From assembly GCA_964526965.1 (NCBI GenBank), contig CAZGML010000001.1:1-64000 (forward strand): a stretch of 64,000 nucleotides of DNA, given 5' to 3'. Within the stretch, counting starts at the first letter, position 1, and every line of letters starts with the position of its first letter. Position numbers and translations under genes: made by a program. Shown here piece after piece: positions 61,941 through 64,000 of the stretch. This DNA comes from UBA6265 sp964526965 (GTDB lineage: Bacteria; Chloroflexota; Chloroflexia; Thermomicrobiales; UBA6265). The notes beneath the pieces were generated by a model that had not been told where the DNA came from, made no database searches, and saw only the letters and a program-made list of their open reading frames with translations.

Positions 61941-62630
61941 TTATTGTTGCTTGCCGCGGCGGAAGAGCTTGTCCAGCAGGCTCTGCTGCTCTTCCTTGAG
62001 CGCCTGGTCGATGCGGGCACGCATGTCCGGATCCATCTTCTTGCGCTCGGGGGTCTGCACTACCTGGGCGCCCGGTGGGAGCACATCACTCGACTCAATC
62101 AACCCGAGGCCGCGCTTGCTCGCCTCCTCGACTGCCATGTGAATCGTTGTGAGGATCGGGTACGGATCCATCTCCGCATCATGGATTCGCTTCGCCCAGA
62201 GTTCAAGTCGCTGCTCCACCATCTCCTGCAACTTGGGGATGAGATGCGGAGGCACCCAGGCGCCACCCATCGGGAAACCACCCTGCATTTCCAGGCGGAT
62301 CGGCATCTTGTCGATCAGTTTCGGGTTGTGTCCGTGGTCAACGAATACACGTGCTGGCGGGCGCATCAGCATTCCCACGCCCCGGTCGATCATGGCCTCC
62401 CAGTGTGTGAGTCCGCAGAACTCGTAGTAGAAGGATGGATACTGCTCGGCCATTGCCATCGCGATACCGCTGGTGAGGCGGTTTGCTTCGTCTTCCGAGA
62501 TCTCTCGTGAGATAAACTCCGGCAAATCGGGTTGCCACCAGTTCCAGGCAGGCGCCTCCTCGCCTCGAAGCGAGTTGATGTATTGTGTAGCGATTTCAGG
62601 CGAGTAGAGATGCAGGCATACCTGTTGCAT
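61941..62630 (-). CDS. Conserved-looking protein of unknown function (229 aa)
   Basis: I recognise no family. It is soluble with no signal. The middle holds HWEAMIDRGVGMLMRPPARVF and GGAWVPPHLIPKLQEMVEQRL; the C-terminal third is a charged helix (MDPDMRARIDQALKEEQQSLLDKLFRRGKQQ). AAGGA precedes ATG 62630. It lies 81 bases upstream of the hrcA promoter but is transcribed in the same direction, so it may belong to a separate unit ending before CIRCE. Confidence 0.65.
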   Translation of the reverse strand: MQQVCLHLYSPEIATQYINSLRGEEAPAWNWWQPDLPEFISREISEDEANRLTSGIAMAMAEQYPSFYYEFCGLTHWEAMIDRGVGMLMRPPARVFVDHGHNPKLIDKMPIRLEMQGGFPMGGAWVPPHLIPKLQEMVEQRLELWAKRIHDAEMDPYPILTTIHMAVEEASKRGLGLIESSDVLPPGAQVVQTPERKKMDPDMRARIDQALKEEQQSLLDKLFRRGKQQ

Positions 62631-62696
62631 GGTTGATCCTTTCCTGTGATGAACATATCGTGCCACGAATCACCGGATTACGTCATACTATCCGGC

Positions 62697-63329
62697 ATGA
62701 AAACGATGCACGCGTACATGCGTCTCTCCACCAATCTCACCGAACGTACACGCGACCGATGCCCGGATGCCGTGTTTTGCAACGACGGCGTTGAGGTCTC
62801 GGCCATTCGTACCGACACGGAACACCCGCACCTGTCGGTTGATGATCACAGTCTGGAAGAGCTGTCCCTTCATGATGATGTGCTCAGCCGCTTCATTGAC
62901 GAAGAAGCCTGGCTGCAGGAGTTCGCGCGGGTGTTATCGCCGGGAGGGACGCTGCGCTTCACCGTGCCGGCAACAGGATTGTTCGCCTGGCTTGATACGA
63001 TGAACGCCTACCGCTACCTGGCGGATGTCAGCGGCAGGGGTCATGCACCGGACGCCGCCCTGCCCACCGGCTGGAACCGTCACTACTCCCGCAATCACAT
63101 CCGCACGCTGCTGGAAGCTACAGGCTTCAGCAGCGTGCACATCCGCTCGCAGAGCTACGCCATACAGGAAATGCGGCTCCTGACGGGGATGTTGTACGAA
63201 AACTGGATCAGGCAGGATCGGCTGGCTGAATCCAGGCTGTTTCCTGAGCTTGGCAAGCGCGACCCGAATAACGATGCATCGCTGCTCACCACCACCTGGA
63301 GTGTGACTGCCACGAAACGCGTTAAATAG
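62697..63329 (+). CDS. Methyltransferase-like protein lacking the SAM-binding N-terminal half (210 aa)
   Basis: The middle part (DDVLSRFIDEEAWLQEFARVLSPGGTLRFTVPA) matches the post-motif region of class I SAM methyltransferases, and RNHIRTLLEATGFSSVHI is the usual C-terminal element. The glycine-rich SAM loop expected at the N terminus is absent; the first 50 residues do not resemble it. It may be a degenerate or non-catalytic relative. ATG 62697 was chosen because an earlier frame start (62646) lies inside the divergent promoter region. Confidence 0.6.
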   Translation: MKTMHAYMRLSTNLTERTRDRCPDAVFCNDGVEVSAIRTDTEHPHLSVDDHSLEELSLHDDVLSRFIDEEAWLQEFARVLSPGGTLRFTVPATGLFAWLDTMNAYRYLADVSGRGHAPDAALPTGWNRHYSRNHIRTLLEATGFSSVHIRSQSYAIQEMRLLTGMLYENWIRQDRLAESRLFPELGKRDPNNDASLLTTTWSVTATKRVK

Positions 63330-63406
63330 GCACGTAACCGGGCCGACGTCAGCACGGTTACGCTGAGTCGTCCCGGTCGTCAATCCACTTCAAGAGGAAC
63401 TCATCG

Positions 63407-64000
63407 TTATGCGTTGCCTGCGGCCTCTCGCAACGCGGCCGGGGCTTCCACTGGCACCTTCACTGGCTTGATGTACTTGTCGACCAGCTCGCCCTTGCCG
63501 GCAACGCCCAACTCGCGCATTACCAACTCGAAGCGTGGCTGAATCTCCGCATAAATGGCCTTTTTGGTATCTTCCGGCAGACTCCACAACTGCTTCTTGA
63601 ACGGACCAAACGCGTTCTTGCGGGTTGTGTAGTAGAACTGCGCGTCTGTCATATCTTCCTTGCGAGACGATGCATGGTGCTCATCGAGGTAGGCATAGAT
63701 CTCATCGCGCAGATCGGAGGGGAAGTGTTCGCTGTCGTAGAAGGCATTTTGATACGCAGTGGCCAGGTGCACCTCGATGGCGTCGACTTCGGCGAACTTG
63801 CCGAACGCCTCTTCCGGCAAGGTACTGGCACCGTGCTGCACGGAGCCGGCCATGCCGAGTTCCTTGGAAGCCTGGCTTAGCTTGCCGAGCGTCTCAAAAT
63901 CGACTGCCGCATCTGCAATGCTGCCATCCGGCAATACAACGCCACCGTGGCTGGTACCGGTTTGCACGCTCATTTTGCTCACCGGAACGATATCGTCGCC
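63407..64000 (-). CDS. fba: Class II fructose-bisphosphate aldolase, C-terminal part
   Basis: The gene runs off the right edge; only the last 198 or so codons are present. KMSVQTGTSHGGVVLPDG, DFETLGKLSQASKELGMAGSVQHGAST and DAIEVHLATAYQNAFYD match the class II (zinc) aldolases, including the metal-binding His of the first motif and the NxxxY element. It cleaves fructose-1,6-bisphosphate to triose phosphates. A methionine at 63982 is internal, because the upstream codons (GDDIVPVSK) continue the family sequence. Confidence 0.88.
   Translation of the reverse strand, partial: GDDIVPVSKMSVQTGTSHGGVVLPDGSIADAAVDFETLGKLSQASKELGMAGSVQHGASTLPEEAFGKFAEVDAIEVHLATAYQNAFYDSEHFPSDLRDEIYAYLDEHHASSRKEDMTDAQFYYTTRKNAFGPFKKQLWSLPEDTKKAIYAEIQPRFELVMRELGVAGKGELVDKYIKPVKVPVEAPAALREAAGNA

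Overview
The window is dense, mid-to-high GC bacterial chromosome with short intergenic gaps, many 4-base stop/start overlaps and frequent GTG/TTG starts. Gene content points to the Chloroflexota, most likely a Thermomicrobia-related lineage. The supporting features are hrcA-grpE-dnaK under a CIRCE operator, a DsbA-VKOR pair, a PII-like cyclic-di-AMP receptor, a manganese catalase, actinobacterial-style acyl-CoA carboxylase subunits, twin-arginine exported proteins and Ala/Thr/Pro-rich linkers after signal peptides. This placement is inference from gene families; no rRNA or ribosomal protein is present to confirm it.

Layout. Positions 1-1616 are the right end of an integrated element: a small excisionase-like gene, an orphan hypothetical gene, a tandem 9-bp repeat, and a 3' half of tRNA-Lys(CUU) broken at the anticodon loop, which is the att scar. 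Chromosomal genes follow: a membrane phosphodiesterase-like protein, peptidase T, a Vps62-like membrane protein overlapping a mannitol-dehydrogenase-family gene, then a two-gene McrC/McrB-like modification-dependent restriction system (9.4-13.6 kb). 13.7-18.0 kb carries exported and redox genes: an Asp-rich exported protein, a rhodanese, two DsbA-like proteins, a tandem cold-shock protein and VKOR. 18-24 kb holds small-molecule metabolism (LLM oxidoreductase, aminotransferase, hydroxypyruvate-isomerase-like protein, upp), an NHLP-leader-like orphan, a structured noncoding RNA candidate and pepF.

24.2-27 kb is a three-gene ABC exporter whose first permease has an in-frame TAG. 27-30.8 kb holds two paralogous M20 peptidases flanking a zinc-ribbon gene and an AbrB/PIN toxin-antitoxin pair whose toxin seems to have lost its ATG. 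30.9-34.8 kb includes the c-di-AMP receptor, an inositol-phosphatase-family gene, tsaD, rimI and tRNA-Leu(CAA). 35-42 kb carries an oligopeptide-type solute-binding protein behind a structured leader, a shikimate-kinase-like P-loop protein, a YdcF-like protein, a GH29 fucosidase, an LCP protein and RNase Z. 42-50 kb has an RNHCP zinc protein, a metallo-beta-lactamase-fold hydrolase, a second PIN module, a phosphohexomutase, a gamma-glutamyltransferase and acyl-CoA carboxylase beta/epsilon subunits.

50-58 kb contains pta-ackA, a PadR-regulated membrane protein, Mn-catalase and three small uncharacterised or DinB-like genes. 58-64 kb is the hrcA-grpE-dnaK heat-shock cluster, two poorly characterised genes and the C-terminal part of a class II fructose-bisphosphate aldolase that runs off the right edge.

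The most notable items are the four-hairpin RNA at 22.17-22.33 kb, the McrB-like ATPase with a PUA-like sensor domain and a large insertion, the broken tRNA att site, the TAG-interrupted permease and the PIN toxin with an apparent ATA start. I saw no CRISPR array, insertion sequence, rRNA or replication origin.
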